From NCBI RefSeq assembly GCF_000696385.1, contig NZ_JJMN01000046.1, positions 548,210 to 612,209 of the forward strand: DNA of 64,000 nucleotides, given 5' to 3'. Numbering within the stretch: position 1 is the first letter of the stretch; each line of letters opens with the position of its first letter. Positions 1 through 9,442 of this stretch are shown piece after piece. The translations under genes and the position numbers were made by a program. The notes beneath the pieces were generated by a model. It made no database searches and was not told where the DNA came from. It saw only the letters and a list, made by a program, of their open reading frames with translations. The DNA comes from Vibrio metoecus. GTDB taxonomy: Bacteria > Pseudomonadota > Gammaproteobacteria > Enterobacterales > Vibrionaceae.

Positions 1-1398
1 AGCTTTGCCGATGGCTATCCGTTGTTGGTGATAAGCCAAGCGTCGTTGGATGAACTCAATCGCCGCAGCCCTGAGTTTCATTCGATGGACCAATTTCGTA
101 CCAATTTAGTCGTTTCTGGGACAGAGCCCTTTGCTGAAGACAGTTGGAAGCGTATCAGGATCGGCGAAGTGGAGTTTGAAGCCGTCAAACCTTGCGAACG
201 CTGCATTTTAACCACGGTTGAAGTGAAGAAAGGAGCATTTAGACCAACCAAAGAGCCGCTGCGTACTCTCTCTCAATTTCGTGCCAATGAGCGCGGTGGT
301 GTGTTCTTCGGGCAAAACTTGGTTGCCAAGAATGAAGGAATGATTCGAGCGGGCGATCCGATTGAAGTGTTGGAATATAAAGAGAAAGAAGTTTACCCAG
401 ACCAAGGGGTCAGCCACTTCACATTGACTTGTGTTGAGCGCGAAGAGATCGCCCGTGATTTTGTGACCTTCTGGCTAGAACCTACCCAAGAAATCGCTAC
501 CCAGTATTTGCCGGGGCAACATCTGCCAATTGAAATGGTGATTGAGGGTGAGCCTGTGCAGCGTTACTACACGCTTTCTTCGAGCCCATCGCGTCCGGGA
601 CGTTTGGCGATTTCGGTAAAACGCATTGACGGTGGTCGAGTCTCTAACTGGTTACAAGATCATTTGCAGATTGGTACGACCTTGACCGCGCAGCATCCGG
701 CGGGGCATTTCCATCTGGATACTACAGCTCCACAACCACTACTGCTGCTTTCGGCGGGCAGTGGTGTTACGCCCATGTTGTCTATGCTGCGTTATTTGGC
801 TGACCATAACCAAGTGGATGATGTGGTGTTTTATCATCAATGCCGCAGTGAGCAAGACATTCCTTGTCGAGCGGAACTGGATGCGTTGGCAAAACAACAT
901 GCTGGGCTGACGCTCCTCTATGCGTTAACCCAACCTTCGCCGCAGTGGCAAGGGGAGCAAGGTCGCTTATCTCTCTCGCACATTAAACGCATTCCCAACC
1001 TTGTTTCCCGCCAAGTGTTTGTGTGTGGTCCAGATGGTTTTATGCAGAAAGCCAAGAATTTGCTGCTTAAACAAGGGGTAGCGGAATCGGCCTATCATCA
1101 AGAGGCCTTTGGTGCGGTACAAGTTGCACCGCGAGAAAAGAAAGATGTAACACTCAGTTTCAATGGCATTCAAGTCTCTGCGGATAATCAGAAAACCTTG
1201 CTTGAGCATGCTGAAGATGCGGGTGTGAAAATACCCAATAGCTGCCGTGCGGGCATTTGTGGTGCGTGTAAAGTGACCGTGAAATCTGGCCTTGTTCAGC
1301 AGCCAAACGTCCCTGCTTTAGCGGATCATGAACGCGCAATGGGAATGGCCTTAGCGTGCTGCGCGATGCCAGATACCGATGTAGATGTCGAGTTTTAA
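1..1398 (+). CDS. MOSC domain / ferredoxin reductase / 2Fe-2S fusion protein (5' end outside window)
   Basis: The reading frame is open from base 1, so the N-terminus lies before the window. Visible domains in order: a MOSC domain (conserved CERC motif, then a VFFGQN stretch) of the YcbX type, which binds molybdenum cofactor; an FAD-binding domain with RYYTLSSSP; an NAD-binding domain with GSGVTPMLSMLRYL and VFVCGPDGFM; and a C-terminal plant-type 2Fe-2S ferredoxin domain with CRAGICGAC and a later ACC. This layout suggests a self-contained reductase feeding electrons from NAD(P)H through FAD and the iron-sulfur centre to a molybdenum site, as in reduction of N-hydroxylated compounds; the substrate is inferred only. 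The gene converges on the chemoreceptor gene, with a shared terminator between them. No frame break is seen. Confidence 0.88.
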   Translation, partial: SFADGYPLLVISQASLDELNRRSPEFHSMDQFRTNLVVSGTEPFAEDSWKRIRIGEVEFEAVKPCERCILTTVEVKKGAFRPTKEPLRTLSQFRANERGGVFFGQNLVAKNEGMIRAGDPIEVLEYKEKEVYPDQGVSHFTLTCVEREEIARDFVTFWLEPTQEIATQYLPGQHLPIEMVIEGEPVQRYYTLSSSPSRPGRLAISVKRIDGGRVSNWLQDHLQIGTTLTAQHPAGHFHLDTTAPQPLLLLSAGSGVTPMLSMLRYLADHNQVDDVVFYHQCRSEQDIPCRAELDALAKQHAGLTLLYALTQPSPQWQGEQGRLSLSHIKRIPNLVSRQVFVCGPDGFMQKAKNLLLKQGVAESAYHQEAFGAVQVAPREKKDVTLSFNGIQVSADNQKTLLEHAEDAGVKIPNSCRAGICGACKVTVKSGLVQQPNVPALADHERAMGMALACCAMPDTDVDVEF

Positions 1399-1420
1399 CC
1401 GCTCTTGTTCGACCACATAA

Positions 1421-1445
1421 AAAAACCTCCCGTTGGGAGGTTTTT
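1421..1445. terminator. Bidirectional rho-independent terminator
   Basis: Perfect stem CCTCCC/GGGAGG (1426-1440) flanked by five A on the left and five T on the right, so it can work on both strands. It sits between the convergent MOSC fusion gene and the chemoreceptor gene. Confidence 0.85.
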
Positions 1446-1460
1446 GTTTATTGGCTAGGG

Positions 1461-3331
1461 TTACACTTTGAATTTATTCAAAATCGCATCTTGTTCGCGG
1501 ATATTTTCGGTTTGGATTTGCATTGACATATTCGCTTCATCCGCCGAGGTGGCGACTTGATCCGACAAATCTTTAATTTTCACTGTGTTGTTGTTGATTT
1601 CTTCCGCCACTAGGCTTTGTTCTTCCGCCGCAGAAGCAATTTGAATATTCATATCGCTGATCTGTTGAATAGCATAACGGATTTTTTCCAGAGCGGCATT
1701 CGCGCCTTGTGCTTGGTTGACTGCGCTGGCGGCCGTATCTTTACTGTGGCTCATGGCAACCGCAACCGCATTGGCTCCAGATTGCAGTTTCTCAATCATA
1801 TTGCGAATCTCAGTGGTCGATTGTTGCGTACGCTGTGCCAGAGTGCGTACTTCATCGGCGACTACCGCAAAGCCGCGGCCAGATTCACCGGCTCGCGCCG
1901 CTTCAATCGCTGCGTTGAGCGCCAGTAAGTTGGTTTGATCCGCGATGTCGTTAATCACTTTCAGCACCGTTTCAATATTGGCTGTCGCGCTTTCGAGCAC
2001 TTTCACATCGTCCACGGCAGCATCGATGGTGGCCGAAAGGGTATCGATCGCTTTGGTGGTTTTGGTAACCACGTCGGTTCCCGATGCCGCGGCTTCATCG
2101 GCTTCTTTTGCCGCAGAGGCGGCGCCTTGCGCATTATTGGCGACATCTGATGAAGTAGTGGCCATTTCATGCATTGCCGTAGCAAGTTGTTCCAACTCAT
2201 GAAGCTGAGAACGCATCGCTTCTGCCGATTGATGTAAGGTCGTTGATGTGGACTCTGAGCCGCGTAAAATCTCCGCACCAATCGCTTTGGATTGAATCAA
2301 CTGTTTCTGTAAGTTGCCAGTAAAGGTATTGAAACCCACAGCGAGTTTGGCGAACTCTTCATCGGTATTCGTGCTTAGACGCTGTGTTAGATCCCCTTCG
2401 CCAGAAGCGACATTTTGAATGGCATCATTGAGTGCATCCAATGGGCGCATCAGTATGCGGATCACAAACAGTAAGATGAAGACGCTGATGGCTAGAGCAA
2501 TACCGGTAAAGATGAAGGCACTGTTTCTTAATTTCGCCAAGGAAGCGTAGGCAATTTCTTCATCAATCACGACACCCACATACCAATTCTCACCTTCTAC
2601 CGCGGAGAAGCTGACCGTGTAGGGTTTGCCGTTCATCATCACTTGGTGTGGTACGGTATTGATTTTGGTTTCACCCAAAAACTCGCTCATTGGCTTGCCG
2701 TTGAACTCTTTTTTCGGGTGGGCAATGGTGGTGCCATCGGCGGAAATGATAAACACGTACCCTGCATTAAACAGATGAACCTCATTCACCAGCTCTGCCA
2801 ATTCTGCCAAACTCACATCATAGAAAATCGCACCGACAAATGTGCCGTTATCTTTGACTGGGGTTGCGATGGAAACCAGAATTTCACCTGAAGCTGAATC
2901 GGCATAAGGGGCGGTAATGACCAGTTTTCCTGCATCTTTCGCATCTTTGTACCAAGGACGAACACGAGGATCCCAGGTTGGGCCAGGGTTCCAACTTGGG
3001 TCGTTGTTGATGTTGGAACCGTCTTTTTTCAAATCCGAGACCAGCCAAACAAAAAGGTGTTCTTAATGATGGGTTGACTAATAACGGTGCTGATACGATC
3101 AGGAGACAGATCGCTTTCAATCATACTCGTCGAATAAGAGGCGAGTTTTTTACGCCCCTCGATGACGGAGGCGGTGGTTTTACTTACCCCGTCAACAATC
3201 TCATCCACGCTTTCTGAAACCATCTTCATGATTTCTCCGCGAACGGTTATGTATTGGCTTCCAGAAAGTAGCGCAATAGTAGCAAGCAGAAGTACAGACG
3301 ACGCAGCAACAATTTTATGGCTGAATTTCAT
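1461..3331 (-). CDS. mlp37: Methyl-accepting chemotaxis protein, Mlp37-type (one frame break)
   Basis: Transmembrane chemoreceptor. Order: signal-anchor helix near the start, periplasmic double-Cache sensor domain with the amino-acid-binding signature DPRVRPWY, a second membrane helix, HAMP domain, and a cytoplasmic signalling domain with [17 protein letters not shown] start it at the ATG at 3331, which has AAAGGA eight bases upstream, rather than the in-frame ATG at 3346. The frame breaks at about 3045: adding one base to the CC at 3045-3046 joins ...TFLFG to LVSDLKKDG without loss, so one base is probably missing from the sequence. The name rests on the Cache signature and on position beside the hut cluster, where V. 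cholerae has Mlp37, a receptor for taurine and amino acids; chemoreceptor identity is firm, the symbol less so. Confidence 0.85.
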
Positions 3332-3479
3332 CGTGATTCCTTTCATAACTATGGGTTATTGTTATTAATAAATTTATAGTTATGTTTCTGCACTTCAGCC
3401 AGTGGGAGCTCACACTTTTGTGTTGTGTTTGTGATAATTGTTTGATTTATATTGGAATATATTCTGTGCAATCGCGCAC

Positions 3480-4088
3480 TTATAACGCGCGTCCTAGAAT
3501 AAGTTGGCAAAGTTGCTGGTATTGTTCTGCGCTATTGGCAAACAGCTGTTCAATAATGCTGTGAGTTTGTGCTCCAGACTGAGAGCGTTTGAGCGCTTCA
3601 CGTACCAGTAACACCACATGCTGTTCTTTGCTGACAGTCGCATGCGCTTGCGGTTGCCATTCCGCGATGGCTTGGGTGAGTGGCGACATCTTCAGTTTGG
3701 GGTCACCAGTGGTCAGCTCAAGCATGAGTAATTGGGTGAGATGAGTAAATGCCGGGTGGTGGCGTTCACAACTTTGTAAGCGATGCAGTAGCGCAAGTGC
3801 AAGCTCGGAGCATTTGATCAATCCGGCATTGTGCGGGAAGCGAGTGTTTAAGCGCAGTGAAAAATCAACGCGAGTGATTTGAGTATCAGGAAAAAATGTG
3901 AGGCCACACAAGCAGTCGAAAGGAATCCAAAGCGTTTGCCCGCGTTCCACGGCATACTCGTGTTTCCCGAGTCGACAGAGCAATAAACCTTGCTCAACGC
4001 GGATCAGGCTGTATTTTAGCGTACGTTTACGTGCCGTTACCTCAAGGTAGGGATAATGGCGCGTTTCAGACTGAATAGCGTAGTTCAT
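3480..4088 (-). CDS. AraC-type cupin (ligand-binding) domain protein without a DNA-binding domain
   Basis: A 202-residue protein. The first half resembles the N-terminal sensing cupin of AraC-family regulators (a beta-rich stretch with RVEQGLLLCRLGKHEY and WIPFDCLCGLTFF). The second half is helical and does not show a clear pair of helix-turn-helix motifs, so it is about 80-100 residues shorter than a full AraC regulator. The next gene upstream, the acyltransferase, is divergent, with about 150 bases between. Stop codon and start look genuine. It could be a regulator whose HTH has degenerated, or a stand-alone sensor; function not known. Confidence 0.7.
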   Translation of the reverse strand: MNYAIQSETRHYPYLEVTARKRTLKYSLIRVEQGLLLCRLGKHEYAVERGQTLWIPFDCLCGLTFFPDTQITRVDFSLRLNTRFPHNAGLIKCSELALALLHRLQSCERHHPAFTHLTQLLMLELTTGDPKLKMSPLTQAIAEWQPQAHATVSKEQHVVLLVREALKRSQSGAQTHSIIEQLFANSAEQYQQLCQLILGRAL

Positions 4089-4242
4089 AAGATGCCTCGG
4101 GAATTTTAAGGGCGCTAAGATTAACGCTTATCGCATCAAAAGCCAATTCCCGTGATTGGGATGACGTAACTCTGGTCTGACCTTAGACATCCTTGCTGAT
4201 AGCATGGCTAAGTATGCGTAGAATAGGCCAGCTTTTTATCTG

Positions 4243-5376
4243 ATGTACAAACCTATGACCTCAACAACTGATCCTTATATTGATATTCGTCCTTACAATG
4301 ATGACGAGATTCCGGCTGCACTCTCTCGTCTAATCAATGACCAAGAGTTTATCTCGGCGATTTTACAGCATCGTTTCAAACATCATTCCGCTTGGCTGCG
4401 TACCTTAATGGCACCGCTAGTGAAACTGTACCTTAAACGGAAATGGGCGAAGCTAGATAGCGTCGAAGCCATTCAACTTGAGGTGAAAAAATACCTAGAC
4501 CAAACGCTGGAACAGACCACTCAAGGGGTGAGCTACAGTGGTTTGGAAAAGCTGAGCAAAGATGAGGCTTACCTATTTATTTGTAACCACCGTGACATTG
4601 CAATGGATCCTGCTCTAGTTAACTACGGTTTACATATGGCAGGCCACCGCACCGTACGGATTGCGATTGGTGATAACTTGCTGAAAAAACCGTGTGCTAC
4701 AGAACTGATGCGCTTGAATAAAAGCTTTATTGTGAAACGCTCGGCGAAAGGTCCACGTGAAATGATGAAAGCACTGGGCACGCTCTCGGGTTACATTAAG
4801 CATTCACTGGATACTGGGCATTCTATCTGGATCGCACAGAAAGAGGGGAGAGCCAAAGACGGCAACGACCAGACTGATCCTGCGATCTTGAAAATGTTTC
4901 ACGTGGAAGGACGTCGTCAAAAAATTGAGTTTGCGGATTACATGCGCTCTTTGAAGATTGTGCCTGTATCGATCTCGTATGAAAACGATCCTTGTGACAT
5001 CGCGAAAGCTTGTGAATTGTATGAGAAAGCGACACAAGGCCGTTATGAAAAAGGTGAATTCGAAGATATCGAAAGCATCATTCAAGGCATTGTGGGTGAT
5101 AAAGGCCGTATCCATGTCGCGTTTGGTGACGTGATCGCACAGCCTTTCACAACCCCAGAAGCGTTAGCGCAAGAGATCGACAGGCAGATCCACCAAAACT
5201 ACGTGTTGTATCCAATCAACCGTTTAGCAGCGGGGCAGAGTGATAAAGACATCAGTGATGAGGTTCGCACTGTGCTAAAAGCAAAATTAGCACACCTGCC
5301 TGAGGGGGCGCATCAATACTTGCTCGATGCGTATGCAAACCCTGTCCGCAATCATATTGCGCCCGAAAAGGCATGA
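4243..5376 (+). CDS. PlsC-like acyltransferase family protein
   Basis: A 377-residue protein with an acyltransferase core at about residues 90-260: a histidine motif CNHRDIAMD (the spacing between H and D is not the textbook HX4D), a middle FIVKRSAKG block, and an EGRAKDGN block matching the third acyltransferase motif. This is the glycerolipid acyltransferase superfamily, which moves acyl chains to glycerophosphate or lysolipid acceptors on the inner face of the membrane. No clear signal peptide or membrane helix is visible. The start could also be the ATG at 4255, twelve bases in. It stands alone and is followed by a strong terminator. The substrate cannot be read from the sequence. Confidence 0.75.
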   Translation: MYKPMTSTTDPYIDIRPYNDDEIPAALSRLINDQEFISAILQHRFKHHSAWLRTLMAPLVKLYLKRKWAKLDSVEAIQLEVKKYLDQTLEQTTQGVSYSGLEKLSKDEAYLFICNHRDIAMDPALVNYGLHMAGHRTVRIAIGDNLLKKPCATELMRLNKSFIVKRSAKGPREMMKALGTLSGYIKHSLDTGHSIWIAQKEGRAKDGNDQTDPAILKMFHVEGRRQKIEFADYMRSLKIVPVSISYENDPCDIAKACELYEKATQGRYEKGEFEDIESIIQGIVGDKGRIHVAFGDVIAQPFTTPEALAQEIDRQIHQNYVLYPINRLAAGQSDKDISDEVRTVLKAKLAHLPEGAHQYLLDAYANPVRNHIAPEKA

Positions 5377-5394
5377 TGGTTTGACGATGAACAC

Positions 5395-5421
5395 AAAGAG
5401 GAGCCTTTGCTCCTCTTTTTT
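5395..5421 (+). terminator. Rho-independent terminator after the acyltransferase gene
   Basis: Stem AAAGAGGAGC / GCTCCTCTTT with a CTTT loop, followed by a run of T. It begins 18 bases after the stop codon. Confidence 0.85.
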
Positions 5422-5442
5422 GTGAGCAATATACCCAACCAC

Positions 5443-6042
5443 TTAACGGGCGACAGCGCCACCCAGTGTGAGTTGGGTAGGCCATTTGCTGATTTGGTTG
5501 CCACCTAGGAAAATATTGCCGTTGACCGTCATCGTATTGGGGAACTGAGTAATTTTTGAACCTCCAATATACAAATTTCCTTCAATTACCACCCCATCTG
5601 GCAGTTCAGTCAGCGGAGTACGAATCACACTTAAATCCCCTTTCACCGTCAACCGTGGTGGTAAGCTCGTTAGCGGAGTATCGGTCAAATTAAGGTATCC
5701 CCCGACGGTTATTCCCGCAGGCCAAGATTGGATTTTAGTACCAAGTAAATTGGCATAACCTTTGATTTTGGTTCCGCGAGGAATTTTTTCTAACAAACTG
5801 TTTGAAGCATCAAGACTGCCATCGATCATGATCCCTTTCGGCAGGGATTTCATGGCCGTTTTGGCGATATTGAGATTGCCTTTGATATGAAAGTTATCAG
5901 GCAGAGAAGTGTAAGGTTTGCCACGTAAATCAAGGTTGCCATAGTTATCCAAATGATTGAGCACCATGTATAGGTCAAGGGCAATCGCGTGTGAGTAACC
6001 AGCAATCAGTGCAAAAGAGAGCGTGATAATACGGAATATCAT
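5443..6042 (-). CDS. Secreted leucine-rich-repeat-like protein
   Basis: A 199-residue protein with a typical signal peptide (MIFRIITLSFALIAGYSHA). The rest consists of about seven tandem units of 20-21 residues with the pattern LP-x-G-x-x-I-x-G-x-L-x-I-x-x-T, for example TSLPDNFHIKGNLNI and TELPDGVVIEGNLYI. Such units form a solenoid similar to bacterial leucine-rich repeats. No enzymatic motif and no C-terminal membrane anchor are visible, so it is probably periplasmic or secreted. It reads toward the acyltransferase gene. Function unknown; binding of another protein is a reasonable guess from the fold only. Confidence 0.72.
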   Translation of the reverse strand: MIFRIITLSFALIAGYSHAIALDLYMVLNHLDNYGNLDLRGKPYTSLPDNFHIKGNLNIAKTAMKSLPKGIMIDGSLDASNSLLEKIPRGTKIKGYANLLGTKIQSWPAGITVGGYLNLTDTPLTSLPPRLTVKGDLSVIRTPLTELPDGVVIEGNLYIGGSKITQFPNTMTVNGNIFLGGNQISKWPTQLTLGGAVAR

Positions 6043-6148
6043 TGATGACGGTTCATTCTAGATAACGAGTCTGGCAAGTATAAACAGTATCTTTGAGAGG
6101 GGGATACGCTTTATCTAGAATATGATCGATTTCTTGCGCGGGTAAACA

Positions 6149-6169
6149 AAAGCGGGCATAAAGCCCGCT
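6149..6169 (-). terminator. Rho-independent terminator downstream of the YfcZ-family gene
   Basis: Stem AGCGGGC (6151-6157) / GCCCGCT (6163-6169). Read on the minus strand it is followed by a short T run. It lies just past the stop of the YfcZ-family gene. Confidence 0.75.
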
Positions 6170-6187
6170 TCGGATTGTACTGTGCTC

Positions 6188-6490
6188 TTAGCGAGCTAAC
6201 GCACGAGTTTTCAGTTCAAAAATCAGCTTTTCAGCACTGACTTCAAATTTAAAACGCGCGTGTAACTCAGTGGCATCGCTCTCTGCTGGTGCAACTTCAT
6301 ATTCCACGTTGGCGCACACTTGTTTTGCTAGGGCAACGTACTCAGCCAGTTTTCCTTCCAGATGTGCTTTATCGGAACCAAATAAAGAAACTTCAGCGAC
6401 ATCGTCACCTTCACGAATGATAAAGCCGATTTCGCCTGCACAACCACAAGCTTCACATACTTCATTTTCGACACAGGTTTGGTTACTCAT
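6188..6490 (-). CDS. YfcZ/YiiS family small protein
   Basis: A 100-residue cytoplasmic protein of the YfcZ/YiiS family (formerly DUF406). The N-terminus is rich in cysteine (CVENEVCEACGCAGEIGF), followed by an alternating alpha/beta region. Members are widespread in gammaproteobacteria and have no established function. The cysteine cluster could bind a metal, but that is only a guess. It is monocistronic, with its own terminator. Confidence 0.85.
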   Translation of the reverse strand: MSNQTCVENEVCEACGCAGEIGFIIREGDDVAEVSLFGSDKAHLEGKLAEYVALAKQVCANVEYEVAPAESDATELHARFKFEVSAEKLIFELKTRALAR

Positions 6491-6774
6491 ACCCTAATCC
6501 TCTTACTAATAATGTGGCCATTTTAGTCTTCTCTCCTTGCTTATGCCACAAAAATGGTCTGTGGCATGGTGAGAAATTTAGAGAGGAATATGTGGCCATA
6601 TTTTTCATCAACAAACACTTTGTTGGTACGTTCAATGGCGGACTTATGTGATCTTCTCCGGTAATTTGGAGTTCCAAGTGTCGGAAAATTGTCAGAATTT
6701 CGACCAGTTCATTGTCACGCTCAATAGTTTGTTGGATTATTTGCCAACCAAAATATGATTTAGTGTGATGATCG

Positions 6775-6838
6775 ACTTGGACAAGTGACCTTGTTCAAAA
6801 AAACTAACAAAAGGCTTATGCAAAAGAGTGAATTCACT
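6775..6838. promoter_or_regulatory. Cluster of short palindromes upstream of the tetR gene (candidate operators)
   Basis: Three exact inverted repeats lie in about 65 bases: ACTTG-GA-CAAGT (6775-6786), overlapping ACAAG-TGAC-CTTGT (6781-6794), and the 12-base palindrome AGTGAATTCACT (6827-6838). They sit 150-210 bases before the tetR start codon, in the roughly 490-base gap between the YfcZ and tetR genes. TetR proteins commonly bind such sites near their own promoter. Nothing else is recognisable in this gap. Confidence 0.35.
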
Positions 6839-6984
6839 TATCGAGTGACTAGTATTGAAAGGGCAAGTCAAACGGTGATCGACTCGCTCCCTCTTTGCCT
6901 TCGCCACGATCATTTGAAAAATAACTATTGAGTTTCCTTGCTGTAAAAACAGACAAAGAATTGACGTTAGAAAAGAGCCTGACC

Positions 6985-7446
6985 ATGCCTAAGCGTAGTA
7001 AAGAAGATACTGAAGTGACGATTCAGACGATTATGGATGCGGTTGTCGACCAGTTGCTTCGACTGGGTTATGACAAGATGTCTTACACCACACTCAGTCA
7101 GCAAACCGGAGTTTCACGAACGGGGATCAGCCATCATTTCCCTAAGAAAACCGATTTTGCTTCTGCTCTTGATGGGCGGATTTTTAAGATGTTCATGGAA
7201 TACCTCGATTTCGAGCATGATATCGGTGCATTTCGTGCCAGTTGGTTAGCCGCTATGGAGAAATCAGAGTTTGTGGCGATTTTGCGCCTCTTATTTCACC
7301 ATATTGTGACCGCTGAACGTGCTCATGATTTCGCCCATAAAGGGGTGAGCCGCCTGTATAAAATGGCGGAAGAGAAGTTTGGTCAAGAGAGTCAAAAAGA
7401 AGTGGAATGGCTGCTTGGTCGTTCTCTGGTTAGCATGGTGAACTGA
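6985..7446 (+). CDS. TetR/AcrR family transcriptional regulator
   Basis: About 153 residues from the ATG at 6985 (MPKRSKED...), preferred over the start at 6928 because AAAAGAG lies just upstream and the HTH then falls at the usual distance from the start. The N-terminal HTH is clear (TTLSQQTGVSRTGISHHF, then PKKTDFASAL). The C-terminal ligand-binding part is helical and short for the family. It lies beside the haem uptake operon but on the other strand. Target genes and ligand are unknown; the palindromes upstream suggest self-regulation. Confidence 0.85.
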   Translation: MPKRSKEDTEVTIQTIMDAVVDQLLRLGYDKMSYTTLSQQTGVSRTGISHHFPKKTDFASALDGRIFKMFMEYLDFEHDIGAFRASWLAAMEKSEFVAILRLLFHHIVTAERAHDFAHKGVSRLYKMAEEKFGQESQKEVEWLLGRSLVSMVN

Positions 7447-7491
7447 ACCCGTTCACACCAACCCACCGACTTATCTCATATAAATATGAAA

Positions 7492-7514
7492 CCGCTAAGC
7501 GTTCTGCTTAGCGG
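7492..7514. terminator. Hairpin between tetR and hutD, likely terminator
   Basis: Perfect nine-base stem CCGCTAAGC / GCTTAGCGG with a GTTCT loop, 45 bases after the tetR stop. The T run on either side is weak. Confidence 0.55.
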
Positions 7515-7617
7515 CTCAGTTTAGCTTGATGCGTTACTCGAAACGTCATCAAATTCTGCTTGTCTCGCGTTTCAATACCTTGGTTGGCTATTTGAACGAA
7601 AGAGTCTTTAACGGAGA

Positions 7618-8398
7618 TTAGGCCGGATAAACCATCGGGAAATCGCGGGTGGGGTGGGCTGCCACGAGAGCGTGATAGCCATAAACTTGTGCAATACGTT
7701 CTGATGTGAGAGCTTGCCAAGGTGCGGCATCACACACAATCTTTCCTTGGTGGAGCAAGATCAGACGATCGGCATATTGTGCTGCAAGATTCAGGTCATG
7801 CAATACGACTACCACGGCACAGGCTTCTTCATCGGCTAACTGACGAGCGAGTTGGAGTGTATTGTGCTGGTGTGCCAGATCGAGTGCCGAGGTTGGTTCA
7901 TCCAGCATCAAAATAACGTTGTTCACCGGCTTGGTGAAGTTGAGTTAACACACGTGCCAAATGCAAACGTTGTTTTTCACCGCCAGAAAGTGCCGGGTAG
8001 AGACTACTGGCAAGATGCAACACCTCGGTCTTTTGCATGTAATGCCTCGCCACTTTCTCTACTTCCTTACGAGGTAAGTTGAGAGGTATCGCGCCAAGTT
8101 CAACGACTTCTTGGGCGGTGAACGGAAAACTCAGCGAGCTTTGTTGAGGCAAGATGCCTAAATGGGTCGCCAGCTTTTCCGCAGGCCAATCCTGAGCTGG
8201 AATACCAAAATAATTCAGCGAACCTGCACCTCTCATTTCTCCACAGAGTAGCTTGAGTAAGGTGCTTTTCCCTGCTCCGTTTGGGCCAAGTAATGCCGCG
8301 ACTTCACCACGGCGTAAAGTGATATCGACATGGTCGAGTACCGAACGTGAACCATAAGCCACACAAAGGTCAGAGCCTTGAATTGCAATTGTGTGCAT
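7618..8398 (-). CDS. hutD: HutD, haemin ABC transporter ATP-binding protein (one frame break)
   Basis: The ATPase that powers haem import across the inner membrane with HutC, receiving haem from HutB. It shows Walker A (GPNGAGKST), the ABC signature (LSGGEKQR), Walker B and D-loop (LMLDEPTSALD) and an H-loop (VVLHDLNLA). The frame breaks at the four-A run 7910-7913: with three A the protein reads ...GEQRYLMLDEPTSALD straight through, so one base is almost certainly extra. Its start overlaps the hutC stop by a base, as expected for the last gene of the tonB1-exbB1-exbD1-hutBCD operon. Confidence 0.92.
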
Positions 8399-9442
8399 CA
8401 GAAAATGCGACCTTTTTGTTGAAATAACAGATATAAAAAGAAAGGCGCCCCAACCAGTGCGGTGACAATACCAATCGGTAATTCGGCAGGAGCCACCGCC
8501 ACGCGCGCGACCATGTCGGCGAGAGTTAACATCAGCGCGCCAAGCAGCGTCGATACAGGGATCAAGTTGCGATGATCGGGTCCAACTAACATTCGACCAA
8601 TATGCGGTACCACTAAGCCTACAAAGCCAATCATTCCTGCTGCACTAACCGCAACCCCGACCCCCATTGCCGACAAGACTAATCATCTCGCGCTTGAGTT
8701 TTTGTACTGGCACACCCAGATGACGCGCTTCTGCTTCACCAAGGAGTAGGGCGTTGAGTGCCATGGCTCGCCAACGAAAATAACCAAACAAAATGAATAA
8801 CGTGATGCCACTGAGCACAATGCTGGATGTGCTCGCTCCGGCCATGGACCCCATTGACCAGAGTGTTAAATCACGTAGCATTTGATCACTGGCTAAATAG
8901 TTGAGATAGCCAATTCCTGCACCGGCAAGAGCTGAGATTGCCACCCCCGCAAGTAGCATGATGGTCACTGAGGTACCAAATTTCGAGGTGCCAAGACGAT
9001 AGACTAATACGGTGGTTACTGCGCCTCCGAGAAAGGCGGCGAGAGGTAATACTAAACCATTTAACCAAGGGAACTCGAACGTTAATTCGCTCAATAAAAC
9101 GATAGCGAGCGCGGCACCGAGTGACGCACCTGAAGAGACACCAATAATTCCAGGTTCCGCTAACGGGTTACGAAATAATCCCTGCATGGCAGTGCCGCAG
9201 AGCGCCAGAATAGCGCCGACCAGTAAACACAGCAGTGTTCGCGGTAAACGAATATCGTGAATCACCAAATGAACGGCGCCCGCGAGCTGATCGGAACGAA
9301 AAAGTAAGCTTTGAATACTGTCGGTGATAGTGATGTTCATTGGGCCAACGGTAATGGAGTAGAGCCCAGAAAACAGCACCGCCAATAGCAGAAAACTTGT
9401 GGTGATGACAATAGAGAATGGTCTTAACACTGGGAGCCTCAA
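8398..9442 (-). CDS. hutC: HutC, haemin ABC transporter permease (one frame break)
   Basis: FecCD/BtuC-family permease with about ten membrane helices. Family landmarks include [34 protein letters not shown] and [15 protein letters not shown]. It forms the membrane channel of the HutBCD haem importer. The frame breaks near 8674: dropping one base lets ...EMISL continue directly into [13 protein letters not shown]. It overlaps hutB by four bases (ATGA). The clean recovery of both halves argues for an inserted base in the sequence rather than an old pseudogene. Confidence 0.92.
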
